Of a DNA stretch of 64,000 nucleotides, positions 18,277 to 27,080 are shown piece by piece. The position numbers and the translations under genes were made by a program. Source of the DNA: Arthrobacter sp. 135MFCol5.1 (GTDB lineage: Bacteria; Actinomycetota; Actinomycetes; Actinomycetales; Micrococcaceae); assembly GCF_000374865.1 (NCBI RefSeq), contig NZ_KB895453.1, forward strand, positions 124,001 to 188,000, in the 5' to 3' direction. Below the pieces are notes generated by a model. It saw only the letters and a list, made by a program, of their open reading frames with translations, was not told the origin of the DNA and ran no database searches. The stretch's first letter is position 1; every line of letters starts with the position of its first letter.

Positions 18277-21200
18277 CTACTCCTTGAACAACCCCGCCAG
18301 GTCCTCCGCCGTGATGGCGCCGCCGGCCAGGGCATCGCCCTCCATGACGTCGGCGAACAGCTGGGACTTCCGGGTCTTCAGCGCCATGACCTTCTCCTCG
18401 ATGGTGTCCTTGGCCACCAGCCGGTACACCATCACGTTCCGCGCCTGCCCGATCCGGTGGGTCCGGTCCACGGCCTGCGCCTCCGAGGCAGGGTTCCACC
18501 AGGGATCGAGGAGGAAGACGTAGTCGGCCTCGGTGAGGTTGAGCCCGAATCCGCCGGCCTTGAGCGAAATCAGGAACACCGGCGCGCTGCCGTTCTTGAA
18601 TTCGCTGACCACGTCGGCGCGGTTCCGGGTGCCGCCATCGAGGTAGCAGTACTCGATCCCTTCCTCGTCCAGCCGCTCCCGGACCTTGCCCAGGAATCCG
18701 GTGAACTGGCTGAAGATCAGGGCCCTGTGCCCCTCTGCCACGAGGTCCTCGAGCTGCTCGAAGAGGACATCCAGCTTCGAGGACCGCACCGCGGACAAGG
18801 CAGGATCCACCAGTGAGACGTCCAGGCTGAGCTGCCGCAGCAGCGTCAGCGACTGGAAGATGGTGAACCTGTTCTTGTTGACGTCCTCGATCAGCCCCAG
18901 GATCTTCTGCCGCTCGCGCTGCAGGTGCGTCTGGTAGACCTTCTGGTGCCTCGGGTTCAGCACCACTTCCAGGATCTGTTCCTGCTTGGGCGGCAGGTCC
19001 TTGATCACCTGGTCCTTGGTGCGCCGCATCATCAGCGGCCGGACCCGCCGCCGGAGCTTCTCCAGCTGCGCTTTGTCGCCGTTCTTTTCCACCGGCTTCT
19101 GGTAGTACTCCGCGAAGCGCTTGGGGCTGGAGAACAGGCCGGGCGCCACGATGGACGTCAACGCCCAGAACTCCATCAGGTTGTTCTCCAGCGGGGTGCC
19201 GGTGATGGCCAGCTTGAAGACCGCCGGCAGCTTCCGGGCGCACTGGTAGGCCTTGGACTGGTGGTTCTTCACGAACTGCGCCTCGTCCAGGACCAGCCCT
19301 GCCCAGGACCGGGAGGCGTAGGCCTCGTAGTCGATGCGGAACAAGGCGTAGGAGGTGATGACGACGTCGGCCCCGCCCAGGGCCTCGGCCACGTCCTGGC
19401 CGCTCTTCCCGAACGTCTCGCCCACCGTGCGCACGGTCAGGCCGGGCGCGAAGCGGGCGGCTTCGAGCGCCCAGTTGCCCACCACGCTGGTGGGTGCCAC
19501 CACCAGGAAGGGCGCGACGCCGGCGGGTTGGGTTCCAGGGCCGGCGGCAGCTCCGCCGTCGTGCCGGTCTCCGGACGGCTGCTCCCCGGACGCAAGCCCA
19601 TGGTCCTTGGCAGCGCACATCAGTGCCAGCGCCTGCACGGTCTTGCCCAAGCCCATATCGTCGGCCAGGACGCCTCCCAGCCCGTGCTTGTACAGGAAGC
19701 TGAGCCAGTTGTAGCCTTCCAGCTGGTAGGGGCGCAGCTCGGCGTTCAGGGACGCCGGCAGCGGCAAACCGTCCACCCCGCCCTCCAGGAGCCCGCCCAC
19801 GGCCGAGCGCCAGGCGGCGGCCTGCTGGTCCACGATGCCCAGCTGCGCCAGTTCGTCCCAGAGCCCTGCCTGGAAGCGGCTGATCTGCAGCGGCGCATCC
19901 TTGTTGTCCTGCAGCGAACGGGCTTCCTCGATCAGTGCCCGCAGCTGGTGCAGTTCCGGCAGGTCGAGCGAGAAGTAGGCGCCGCTGGGCAGCAGCATCT
20001 TGGTCTGTCCGGAGGCGAGCGCGGAGAACACGGCTGCGAAGGAGACGGGCTGGCCTTCCAGGGAGATCTGGATGCCGAGGTCGAACCAGTCCCGCTGTTC
20101 GGTGGCCTTGGTGGAGATCGACACCACCGGTGCCTCCTCCGCTTCGCGGTAGTCGGCGATCTCGCCCACGGTTTCCACGTCCACGTCCGGGGCTTCCCGC
20201 AGCCTGGGCAGCAGCTCTTCGGTGAACGCCAGCGTATCCAGGCCCTTGAGTTCCACCGACGCCGCCAGGCGCGGAGTGCCCCAGCCGCCCGTGGCGGACT
20301 CGCCCAGGGCGGCCACGGTGTCCCAAGGTTGGCCGATTCCTTCCAGGATGCGGGACTCGGCGGTGTCGTCCCGGTAACCCTGATCGCCGGGGTGCCGCCA
20401 CAGGGGCTGCGCCGTGACCAGTTTTCCGGTGCGGTAGTGCCACTCCCAGTGCAGCCGCACCCGGTGGTCCGCCCCGTAATTGGCCAGCAGGGACAGGGTG
20501 GGGACGGCCAGCTCGGGGAGCTCCACGGACTCGTCCCGCGCCGTGACCCGGGCAGCCTGCTTGAGTTTGGGGTAGAAACCCGTGAGGAACCGCGATTCAT
20601 CCTTGGCGGGAATGTGGAGGGTGCTGCCGGCCGTGACGAATGCCAGGAGCTCTTCGCTCAGCCCGTTCTCCAGCGGCGCCAGCGTTATGGCGCCGTCCGG
20701 ATCCGGGACGCCCGGCAGTGCGGCCTCACCGGAGGTGAAAAAGAGGCCGTGCGCGGGCCGGCCGATGGTGCCTACCGCTGCCGGATCAACCTCTTCCCCC
20801 GCCACGGTGATGGTGGGCGACAACTCCAGCCCGGCGTCGGACACTGGATTTCCGGAGCCGCCGGGATCCGCCGGCGCCCCGAACCTGCTCAGGGAAAGCC
20901 CGACGGCGGCGGGGTCCTCCGCGACCCGGACCGGCTCAGCGCCGCGCGAGTGGACCAGGGCCAGCCCGATCTTGCGGGCATCGGAAAGCAGGCCCCACAG
21001 GTTCTTCCCGGCATAGGAGTTCAGGCCCAGCCACAGGCCGGAAGAATTGTGCATCCGGCTGGCGGACGGCGAGTGCCCGGCCAGGAACTCCTGCATCCAT
21101 TCCACGTGCGCGTGGTTCGATTCGCGCCGGAAGTTCAGGTAGCTCAGCGTGTTCCACGAAACGTCCCCGCGGATCCACTTGCCCTTGGCCCCCATGATGA

Positions 21201-21807
21201 CGGGCCGGACTTTGAGCTGGCGCACGCCGCGCACCGGGTCGCGGCGGCCGGTGTAGGAGAAATGCGGCGGCGGCTCTTCAACCTCGAACTGCAGCGCCAG
21301 GGGAACACCGCTGGTCGAAGGCGCGGCGCCGGGCTGGGAAATCAGCGGGCTGAGGGCCTGCTCCCAGTCCGAGAGGGCCGCGGAGGGGGCGCGGGAGACC
21401 TGCGTGGCCGTGGACGGGGCCAACAGCTGCATCCGGATGGCCGGGTTGTCCTCCGCCGCGAAGAGCAAGGCAGCCACATGCTTGCAGTCCTTGCGCACGG
21501 GGCAGCTGCAGACGCCAACGGTGCAGCTCCAGCCGCCCGCCTTGCGGACCAGCTTGGCGGTAGTGGAATACGGAACTTCCGCGCCGCCCCGGACCTTGCC
21601 CAGCATGAGCCCGGTACCGGCGTCGAACGACATGCCCGAAACCCTGCTGGCCATGGCATACGCCAGCCCGGCCGCGAGGGAACGGTCGTTGATGGCGGGT
21701 GTCTGTATTGCCAGTGCCGCACTTTCGTCCGGTTGGGATGGCATGGTGCGCGCTACTTTCGGCAGGCCACGGCGGAGCCGGGTCCGGTGGGTGGTTATCT
21801 GATCCAT
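18277..21807 (-). CDS. SWIM zinc-finger SNF2/RapA-family helicase
   Basis: A 1176-residue ATPase. A SWIM zinc finger sits at about residues 93-115 (CTVGVCSCPVRKDCKHVAAL), followed by a bacterial SNF2-associated region. The ATPase core runs from about 700: Walker A LADDMGLGKT near 716, DEAQ box VLDEAQFVKN near 841, then GTPLENNLMEFW and the helicase C motif DRTHRIGQAR near 1112. Such proteins translocate on DNA and remodel protein-DNA complexes; SWIM-SNF2 proteins are widespread in actinobacteria and their target is unknown. I chose the ATG with GGGAG seven bases upstream; 92 further codons upstream overlap the divergent gene. Confidence 0.92.
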   Translation of the reverse strand: MDQITTHRTRLRRGLPKVARTMPSQPDESAALAIQTPAINDRSLAAGLAYAMASRVSGMSFDAGTGLMLGKVRGGAEVPYSTTAKLVRKAGGWSCTVGVCSCPVRKDCKHVAALLFAAEDNPAIRMQLLAPSTATQVSRAPSAALSDWEQALSPLISQPGAAPSTSGVPLALQFEVEEPPPHFSYTGRRDPVRGVRQLKVRPVIMGAKGKWIRGDVSWNTLSYLNFRRESNHAHVEWMQEFLAGHSPSASRMHNSSGLWLGLNSYAGKNLWGLLSDARKIGLALVHSRGAEPVRVAEDPAAVGLSLSRFGAPADPGGSGNPVSDAGLELSPTITVAGEEVDPAAVGTIGRPAHGLFFTSGEAALPGVPDPDGAITLAPLENGLSEELLAFVTAGSTLHIPAKDESRFLTGFYPKLKQAARVTARDESVELPELAVPTLSLLANYGADHRVRLHWEWHYRTGKLVTAQPLWRHPGDQGYRDDTAESRILEGIGQPWDTVAALGESATGGWGTPRLAASVELKGLDTLAFTEELLPRLREAPDVDVETVGEIADYREAEEAPVVSISTKATEQRDWFDLGIQISLEGQPVSFAAVFSALASGQTKMLLPSGAYFSLDLPELHQLRALIEEARSLQDNKDAPLQISRFQAGLWDELAQLGIVDQQAAAWRSAVGGLLEGGVDGLPLPASLNAELRPYQLEGYNWLSFLYKHGLGGVLADDMGLGKTVQALALMCAAKDHGLASGEQPSGDRHDGGAAAGPGTQPAGVAPFLVVAPTSVVGNWALEAARFAPGLTVRTVGETFGKSGQDVAEALGGADVVITSYALFRIDYEAYASRSWAGLVLDEAQFVKNHQSKAYQCARKLPAVFKLAITGTPLENNLMEFWALTSIVAPGLFSSPKRFAEYYQKPVEKNGDKAQLEKLRRRVRPLMMRRTKDQVIKDLPPKQEQILEVVLNPRHQKVYQTHLQRERQKILGLIEDVNKNRFTIFQSLTLLRQLSLDVSLVDPALSAVRSSKLDVLFEQLEDLVAEGHRALIFSQFTGFLGKVRERLDEEGIEYCYLDGGTRNRADVVSEFKNGSAPVFLISLKAGGFGLNLTEADYVFLLDPWWNPASEAQAVDRTHRIGQARNVMVYRLVAKDTIEEKVMALKTRKSQLFADVMEGDALAGGAITAEDLAGLFKE

Positions 21808-21964
21808 CTTAGTTCTCCCGGCAGCAGGCCCATGTCCCGCGCTCTTTCTTGGGCCGCCTCGAAAACTTCGCTTGACGTTCACTTCCTCCTCAATGCTGCC
21901 GTGAACTGGCCCCCGTAGCGTGAACAGCGTCCGGAGCACCACCACCCCAGCAGCGAGGAATTCC

Positions 21965-22810
21965 ATGATCACCACGCCCCAGCCCGTCGTCCTGACCAGC
22001 AGCAGCATTGAAGCGAGCGATGAGGAAGCGGTCCAGGCCAACGTCACCGTCATCGACGCCATGCATACGGCCCTGCTCCGCACCGAGGAAATGGCGCCGG
22101 TGGCTGTCCGCAGCTACTACGTCGATTTCTACCTGACGCAGGCGCTGGAAGGCGGCTTCGCGCAATACGCCTTCCTGGCGCTCGACCGCACCGCGACGGA
22201 CACGCTCATCCGCGAGGGCATGGCGGGCATGGGGGCCACCGCGCACCTGGAACTGTTCAACCGCGCCGTCGAATGCTACGACGCGCTGTCCGGGGAGGAA
22301 ACGGAGCTCTACCTCGACGGCAGCGTCGATGACAGCGGCGATGTCCCCGACGCCGTCCTCCGGATGGAGGAGCTGGACGGCGAATTCGAGGAGCTGCTGG
22401 AGCAAGAGAACATCACGGCGCTCAACGCCGGCTGGCTCCGCCGCCAGGCAGACCTCGTGGTGCTCGACGACGAGGAGGTGGGGCCATACATCCAGGGCCT
22501 GGTTGCGCACATCCCGGACCTGCCGGAACGCCGCGCCCAAGCCGATGCCGAAGCCCTCGAGGACGCGCCGGACTTCGAAGTGGTCATCCGCGAACTGTGC
22601 GACATTGCCGGCGTCGAGCTCACGAAGATCACCATGGGCGACCCCAACTACATTCACGACGGCGAAAAGACCCTGGCGTGGCACTTCAGCACCGACAACG
22701 GCGACTTCCTCATGGTGGAAGAGGAGGACGAGGCTTTCATGATCAATCCCGAGACCCAGGAGATCGTGGCCGCCGTGGAATTCGAGGACGCAGACCTGGT
22801 GGAGGCCTAG
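21965..22810 (+). CDS. DMP19-like (DUF4375) protein
   Basis: A 281-residue acidic protein with a segment SYYVDFYLTQALEGGFAQYA that matches the DMP19/DUF4375 core, a DNA-mimic or unknown-function fold. The N-terminal half contains it; the C-terminal half (from about 195) ends with FSTDNGDFLMVEEEDEAFMI and a strongly acidic tail. GAGGAA before the ATG supports the start. It is transcribed away from the SNF2-type helicase across a 157-base gap. Acidic DMP19 proteins mimic DNA in Neisseria, but whether this one does is unknown. Confidence 0.7.
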   Translation: MITTPQPVVLTSSSIEASDEEAVQANVTVIDAMHTALLRTEEMAPVAVRSYYVDFYLTQALEGGFAQYAFLALDRTATDTLIREGMAGMGATAHLELFNRAVECYDALSGEETELYLDGSVDDSGDVPDAVLRMEELDGEFEELLEQENITALNAGWLRRQADLVVLDDEEVGPYIQGLVAHIPDLPERRAQADAEALEDAPDFEVVIRELCDIAGVELTKITMGDPNYIHDGEKTLAWHFSTDNGDFLMVEEEDEAFMINPETQEIVAAVEFEDADLVEA

Positions 22811-22815
22811 CAGCG

Positions 22816-22849
22816 CGGGTGGCCGCTCCGTTCCCGGCGCGGCCACCCG
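22816..22849 (+). terminator. Hairpin terminator after DMP19-like gene
   Basis: An 11-bp stem CGGGTGGCCGC / GCGGCCACCCG with a 12-base loop begins six bases past the stop codon. The nearby AAATAAAAAAG downstream would lie beyond it. Confidence 0.7.
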
Positions 22850-22970
22850 GGGAGGCCGGAAATAAAAAAGCAGACACCCGTAACCTCCGCCACGTCCCCG
22901 GCGATGTAGTCAGTGATGGGTCCGCCCGCCGGGCCCAATAGGACGTGTTGTCTAGGTTTGGAGAAGTTAA

Positions 22971-23663
22971 ATGTCTGTGTTCACCGTGCTCGCCACCAGC
23001 AAAGTCGCCGCCGGAGTCCTGGCTGCAGGAACCCTGGCCGTTGGCGGAACCGGCGCCGCCGCCATCTCGGGCGTCCTGCCCACCCAGGCCCAGCAGACGG
23101 CCCATGAAGTCTTCGGCGCACCGGCCCCCAAGCTCGGCGCCGACGCCGCGGCCAACGGCCAGGCCACCCCGGCGCCCACCGCCACCGCCGCCGTTTCCGA
23201 CGCCCTGAAGACCGCTGACGCTTCCGCGGACGCCGGCGCCAAGGCCACCGGCACCGCTGCGGCCGGAGACGAAAAGGTCTCCGCCACCACCACCGCCTCC
23301 GCCGACGCCAAGACCGCTGTAGACGCTGCCGGTCCGGCTGCCCTGGGCCTCTGCACCGCCTTCGCCAATGGCGGACTGAACGCGTCCTCGACGGCGTTCT
23401 CCTCGCTGTCCATCGCCGCCAAGGGTGACGCGAACATCAAGAGCTACTGCGCTGACGTCGTGGCCAAGGCCGACGTTGCCGCCAAGGCTGCTGCCGCAGC
23501 CAAGGGTTCAGCCTCGGTTGAGGCCGAAAAGCCCGCGGTTCCGTCCGTGCCCGCCGTCCCTGCCGTTCCGGGCGCCGAAGGCAACACCACCGTGCCCGCC
23601 GTTCCGGCCGTTCCGGCAGTGGGTGGCAACACCGCCCACGCCCCTTCAGTTTCGGTCCGCTAA
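22971..23663 (+). CDS. Secreted or anchored Val-Pro-Ala-rich protein, first gene of sigma module
   Basis: A 230-residue protein of unknown function. A hydrophobic Ala/Gly segment at about residues 10-35 would be a signal anchor. A long Ala/Thr-rich spacer leads to a compact segment with two cysteines (LGLCTAFANGGLNASSTAFS and ANIKSYCADV), and the C-terminus repeats VPAVPAVP-type units, twice in separated blocks. This cysteine-framed segment resembles ones seen in actinobacterial proteins encoded beside ECF sigma factors. A strong GGAGAAG lies before the ATG. A hairpin terminator follows, then the sigma factor gene. Confidence 0.75.
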   Translation: MSVFTVLATSKVAAGVLAAGTLAVGGTGAAAISGVLPTQAQQTAHEVFGAPAPKLGADAAANGQATPAPTATAAVSDALKTADASADAGAKATGTAAAGDEKVSATTTASADAKTAVDAAGPAALGLCTAFANGGLNASSTAFSSLSIAAKGDANIKSYCADVVAKADVAAKAAAAAKGSASVEAEKPAVPSVPAVPAVPGAEGNTTVPAVPAVPAVGGNTAHAPSVSVR

Positions 23664-23679
23664 GGCAGTTGGCTAGTCT

Positions 23680-23703
23680 GGACTGCGGCTGCGGCCGCAG
23701 TCC
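23680..23703 (+). terminator. Hairpin terminator or attenuator
   Basis: A perfect 10-bp stem GGACTGCGGC / GCCGCAGTCC around TGCG lies 17 bases after the secreted-protein stop and before the sigma factor gene. It may reduce rather than end read-through, setting different levels for the two. Confidence 0.65.
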
Positions 23704-23846
23704 GGGCACCCGGGCGGGGTGCGCATGCCTGGGGACAGCACCCCTGAACCACCCGCAACAAGGCAGCCGGAAGACCACGGAAACTGGCAGTCCATACCGC
23801 AAACCGGGAAAGCCGCGAACCGGATCCCGGGATGGAGGAGCCGCTG

Positions 23847-24410
23847 GTGCTAGACACTTTGGCCCAAGAAGAGTCCGACATATTCGACAACGCAGCCGGA
23901 ACGGATCCGGCCGCGTTGTTCGCTGCTGCCTACAGAACCTTTGCGGGGCCGGTGCAGGGCTACCTCAAAGCACGCGGACTTGATGACCCCGAAGCCGTCA
24001 CCCAGGACGTCTTCATGGCGTTCTATCCCAGGATCGGCAACCTCACCGGCGGGCTGCAGGGCGCCAAGTCGCTGCTCTTTTCCATCGCCCACGCCCGCAT
24101 GGTGGACTACTACCGCCGGCTGGAGCGGCGCCCCCAGCTGACACCGTACGACCCCCAGCACGACGGCCGGACAACCCCGTCCGCGGAGGACCACGCCGTT
24201 GAACTGACCGGCGGAGCCGCCGCCATGCTGGAAGGACTCAGCGAAGAACACCAGGAGGTCCTGGCCCTTCGCGTCGTGGCTGACCTGTCCATCGAACAGG
24301 TGGCCGCCATCATGGGCAAGAGCGCCGGAGCCATCAAGCAGCTCCAGCGCCGCGCCCTGCAGAACCTTAAGGCCCAAACGCTCAAGAGAAACCAGGCGAA
24401 TCATGAGTGA
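23847..24410 (+). CDS. ECF-type sigma-70 factor, first module
   Basis: A 187-residue sigma factor. Region 2 is seen around DDPEAVTQDVFMAFYPRIGN and HARMVDYYRRLERRP, and region 4 around LSEEHQEVLALRVVADLSIE followed by the helix-turn-helix EQVAAIMGKSAGAIKQLQRR. A GTG start is preferred because GGAGGAG lies six bases before it; the ATG five codons earlier (23832) has no such site and contains that motif. The 3' end overlaps the next gene by eight bases, the usual coupling of a sigma factor with its anti-sigma factor. Confidence 0.88.
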   Translation: MLDTLAQEESDIFDNAAGTDPAALFAAAYRTFAGPVQGYLKARGLDDPEAVTQDVFMAFYPRIGNLTGGLQGAKSLLFSIAHARMVDYYRRLERRPQLTPYDPQHDGRTTPSAEDHAVELTGGAAAMLEGLSEEHQEVLALRVVADLSIEQVAAIMGKSAGAIKQLQRRALQNLKAQTLKRNQANHE

Positions 24411-25164
24411 CACCGCAGGACCCCGCAACGACGGGGTGGTTGACGAACTCCTGCTGGAGGCAGGCCTCGACGACGACGGCCAGCTCCGTGACGCCCTGCT
24501 CGACCTGCGTTCGCTGGCAGCCGGGACCCCGGAGCCTTCAGCCGGAATCGCCGCCCTGATGGCCGGCGCGGCAACCGCCGCCCCGGCCACCACCGTGCTT
24601 CACGCCGTGGCCCCGGCAACGGCGGCGCTTCCTGCGGCCAAACCGGCAGATGAACTGGCCGCCCGCCGCAGGGCCAAGCGCCGTATTACGCTCACCACGC
24701 TCTCCGTTGCCGCGTCCCTCGCGGCCGGCGGCGCGGTCGCCGCCGCCTCCGACCAGGGATTCCGTGATTCGTTCAGCCAGCTGAACCAGGCAGTCACCTC
24801 CTTCGTGACCGGTTCCACCGCCGCACCCGCTGGCACCAAGGGCGGGGAAGTGCCGGTGCCTGGCCCCGCGCCGACCCGGCCCGCGGCCGCCAGCCCGGAG
24901 GCCGTTCCAGCGGCACCTGCAACCGCTCCGGCACCCGCCGGCGGGGCGTCGTCGTCGGCTGCCTCGCGGCCGGGCAGCACCCCCAGCCACGGATCGTCCG
25001 CGTCCCCGGCCCCGAAGCCGGCCGGGGTGCCGGCGGAGCCGTCACTGCCCACGGAGGTCCCCGGGGACGTCAGGAAGGGCCTGGAGCAGGCACCGAAACT
25101 CCCCGTCCCCGTCCCCACCGGGGTCCCGCTTCCCGGCAAAGCCACAGACGTTCCCCTGAAGTAA
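24403..25164 (+). CDS. Putative membrane anti-sigma factor, Pro/Ala-rich
   Basis: A 253-residue protein. The N-terminal 80 residues are acidic and predicted cytoplasmic (DELLLEAGLDDDGQLRDALL), then RRRAKRR leads into one transmembrane segment (ITLTTLSVAASLAAGGAVAA). The exported part is a low-complexity Pro/Ala/Ser chain of about 120 residues. No zinc-binding HxxxCxxC is present, so it is not a ZAS-type protein. Overlap with the sigma gene makes an anti-sigma role likely. It resembles the secreted protein at 22971 in composition, and the two may act together at the cell surface. Confidence 0.72.
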   Translation: MSDTAGPRNDGVVDELLLEAGLDDDGQLRDALLDLRSLAAGTPEPSAGIAALMAGAATAAPATTVLHAVAPATAALPAAKPADELAARRRAKRRITLTTLSVAASLAAGGAVAAASDQGFRDSFSQLNQAVTSFVTGSTAAPAGTKGGEVPVPGPAPTRPAAASPEAVPAAPATAPAPAGGASSSAASRPGSTPSHGSSASPAPKPAGVPAEPSLPTEVPGDVRKGLEQAPKLPVPVPTGVPLPGKATDVPLK

Positions 25165-25187
25165 GCCGGACTGCCGTCGAAGGCCAA

Positions 25188-25736
25188 TCAGTAGGCCTGC
25201 CCCGCCGCCTTGGCCATGGCACCTGACGGATCGGACAGGAACCACACGCCGCCGACGCCCTGGCCGAGGGTGTCTCCGGGTTTGGTGTCCTTGGCGAAGT
25301 AGTACAGGGGCATGCCGTTCAAGGTCACCTGCTTCTTTCCGTCCGCGCCCGTGATGGTCCCCAGCTTGCCGGTGACCCCCTCCGCGGTGGGCGTCCCGGA
25401 TGTGGTGGTCAGCGGCGGCCACTGGACGGCGCAGGAGCCGGTGCACGCGCTGGTGCCGGAATCCTTGGTGTCCTTCGTGAAGAGGTAGAGGCTCATTCCC
25501 TTTCCGTCCACCACAATGCTGCCCGCGGCTGAGGAGGACGCCGTCTTTAGCTCGACGGCGGCCCCGGCCGGCGAGGATGATGCGGAGGACGAAGGCGAGG
25601 AGGCGGAGGACGCGGAAGCCGCGGTGCCTGTTGCCGGGCTGGTGGCAGCCGGCGCGGTGCCGGAGCTGCTGCCGCAGCCGCTGAGGGCTGCGGCGAGGGC
25701 CAGGATGGCGAGGCCCGGCCCGAGATGGTGCTTCAT
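25188..25736 (-). CDS. Secreted lipoprotein with Lipoprotein_15 repeats
   Basis: A 182-residue lipoprotein: signal peptide MKHHLGPGLAILALAAAL with lipobox LSGC (Cys21), a Ser/Ala/Thr linker, then two repeats of the Lipoprotein_15 type (PF03640), recognised by VVDGKGMSLYLFTKDT, the paired cysteines in TSACTGSCAVQWPPL and GMPLYYFAKDTKPGD. Function of the family is unknown; a redox or surface role is often guessed from the conserved Cys pair and Trp. GGGAG eight bases before the ATG supports the start. It is convergent with the anti-sigma gene and divergent from the second sigma gene. Confidence 0.88.
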   Translation of the reverse strand: MKHHLGPGLAILALAAALSGCGSSSGTAPAATSPATGTAASASSASSPSSSASSSPAGAAVELKTASSSAAGSIVVDGKGMSLYLFTKDTKDSGTSACTGSCAVQWPPLTTTSGTPTAEGVTGKLGTITGADGKKQVTLNGMPLYYFAKDTKPGDTLGQGVGGVWFLSDPSGAMAKAAGQAY

Positions 25737-25926
25737 GGTGTGCTCCCTTGGCTGGTTCTTTCCTTGGTAGGGCCCGGCGTCGGATCACCGGACGCTAACC
25801 CCTACGACGCCTTCGGGTGAAGAATGGTTCACACGATGCGCGCGATTGAACCTTTTCCGCCCCGCGGGCGTCGTAACAGCCGGAAGCGCAGGGTTTCGGC
25901 GACAAGCCAGGTGACGGGAGGGTGGG

Positions 25927-26427
25927 ATGCCGCTCGATGACGGCGTGGTGGAGGCAATCTACCGCGAACACGGCAGCGCCCTGCGCCGCTTCGTGCTCAG
26001 CGCAATCCGGGATCCGCAGCTGGCGGAGGACGTGGTCCAGGAAACTGTGCTCCGCGTCTGGCAGCACGCCCCGGACATCAACGGCAGCTTCCGCAGCTAC
26101 CTGTACCGCACAGCCAGGAACGTCATGATCGACAACTATCGCCGGAGCCAACGCCGGCCGGCTGAGGCCCTCGGAAGCGGCCTCGCAGATCCCGTCGAGG
26201 TGGTGGGACGCGTCGACGACATGCTTAACCGGGTGTTGATGGAGGAAGCGCTGTTGAGGCTGAGCAAGGAACACCGTGAGGTCCTGGTGGCCCTGCACTA
26301 CCGCCGGTTCACGGTCAACGAGGCGGCCGCCCAGCTCAATATCCCCAGCGGCACGGTCAAGTCCCGCGCGTACTACGGGCTCCGGGCCCTGCGCACCATC
26401 CTGGACGAGATGGGGGTGGAACGGTGA
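25927..26427 (+). CDS. ECF sigma factor, second module
   Basis: A 166-residue ECF sigma factor: region 2 around QLAEDVVQETVLRVWQHAPD and YRTARNVMIDNYRRSQRRP, region 4 around LSKEHREVLVALHYRRFTVN and AAAQLNIPSGTVKSRAYYGL. This is the layout of sigma factors regulated by zinc-binding anti-sigma factors (SigL/SigK-like in actinobacteria). GGGAGGGTGGG precedes the ATG. It overlaps the anti-sigma gene by four bases (GTGA). The divergent lipoprotein gene is a plausible target. Confidence 0.93.
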   Translation: MPLDDGVVEAIYREHGSALRRFVLSAIRDPQLAEDVVQETVLRVWQHAPDINGSFRSYLYRTARNVMIDNYRRSQRRPAEALGSGLADPVEVVGRVDDMLNRVLMEEALLRLSKEHREVLVALHYRRFTVNEAAAQLNIPSGTVKSRAYYGLRALRTILDEMGVER

Positions 26428-27080
26428 GCGCCAACCCGCACCACCTGCTCGGCGCCTACGTCCTGGGCGGGCTCGATCCCCAGGATGTCGCCGTCTTCGA
26501 AAGCCACCTCCAGGACTGCGCTGCCTGCCGCAAGGAGCTGGCATCGCTGGAAAAGGTGCCTGTGCTCCTGGACGCCCTTCCCGTCCCTGACGCCCTGGCG
26601 CTCACCGCGGTACCCGGTGGGCGCGAGGATGCCGGAAGCAACGTTCCCGCCCGCCTTTTCGAGGAACTGTCCCGCCGGCGTCGGAATGTACGACGGCGGT
26701 GGGTGGCTTTGGCGGGCGCCGTTGCGGCCGCGTGCCTGGCAGTGGGCCTTGCGGTGGGGCCCTTGCTGGTCAGGCCGCCGCAGCCGGATGCCACTTACTC
26801 CGTGGCTTCCGGGGACGGGCTGCAGGTCCACATCGACATGGCGCGCAAAGCCTGGGGGACCGAGCTCGCCGTGAGCGGCAGCAGCTTGCCCGCGGACGGG
26901 ACGCTTTCGCTGTGGGTCCGCGACCGCGCCGGGGGCGAGGACCGTGCCTGCGCCTGGTCGGCCACCCCCACGGGGAAGGTCAAGGTCACCGGGGCAACGC
27001 CCATCCAGCTGGCCAGCATCTCCAGCGTGGAACTGCGCGACGGCGCCCAGCACGCGGTGGCGGTGATTACGGTTCCGTAG
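26424..27080 (+). CDS. Zinc-finger (zf-HC2) membrane anti-sigma factor
   Basis: A 218-residue anti-sigma factor. The ZAS motif His28-x3-Cys32-x2-Cys35 (HLQDCAAC) is present, one transmembrane segment lies at about 93-116 (WVALAGAVAAACLAVGLAVG), and the extracytoplasmic part is a small domain of about 100 residues ending in the RskA-like pattern VELRDGAQHAVAVIT. It should hold the sigma factor at the membrane until a signal releases it. GTG start within the sigma stop (GTGA). Its last 14 bases overlap the convergent SRPBCC gene. Confidence 0.93.
   Translation: MSANPHHLLGAYVLGGLDPQDVAVFESHLQDCAACRKELASLEKVPVLLDALPVPDALALTAVPGGREDAGSNVPARLFEELSRRRRNVRRRWVALAGAVAAACLAVGLAVGPLLVRPPQPDATYSVASGDGLQVHIDMARKAWGTELAVSGSSLPADGTLSLWVRDRAGGEDRACAWSATPTGKVKVTGATPIQLASISSVELRDGAQHAVAVITVP

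Noticed and set aside
18218..20443. N-terminal extension of the glycosidase frame into the helicase gene
   Set aside because: The first 740 residues are out-of-frame helicase DNA with Arg/Pro/Gly bias and resemble no protein; the glycosidase begins near 18217.
18925..21918. 997-codon open frame on the plus strand across the SNF2-type helicase gene
   Set aside because: It is the antisense shadow of the helicase, full of Gln/His/Arg/Gly with no known motif; long openings of this sort are normal at this GC content.
23832..23846. ATG start for the first sigma factor
   Set aside because: The bases GGAGGAG that follow it are ideally placed as ribosome binding site for the GTG at 23847.
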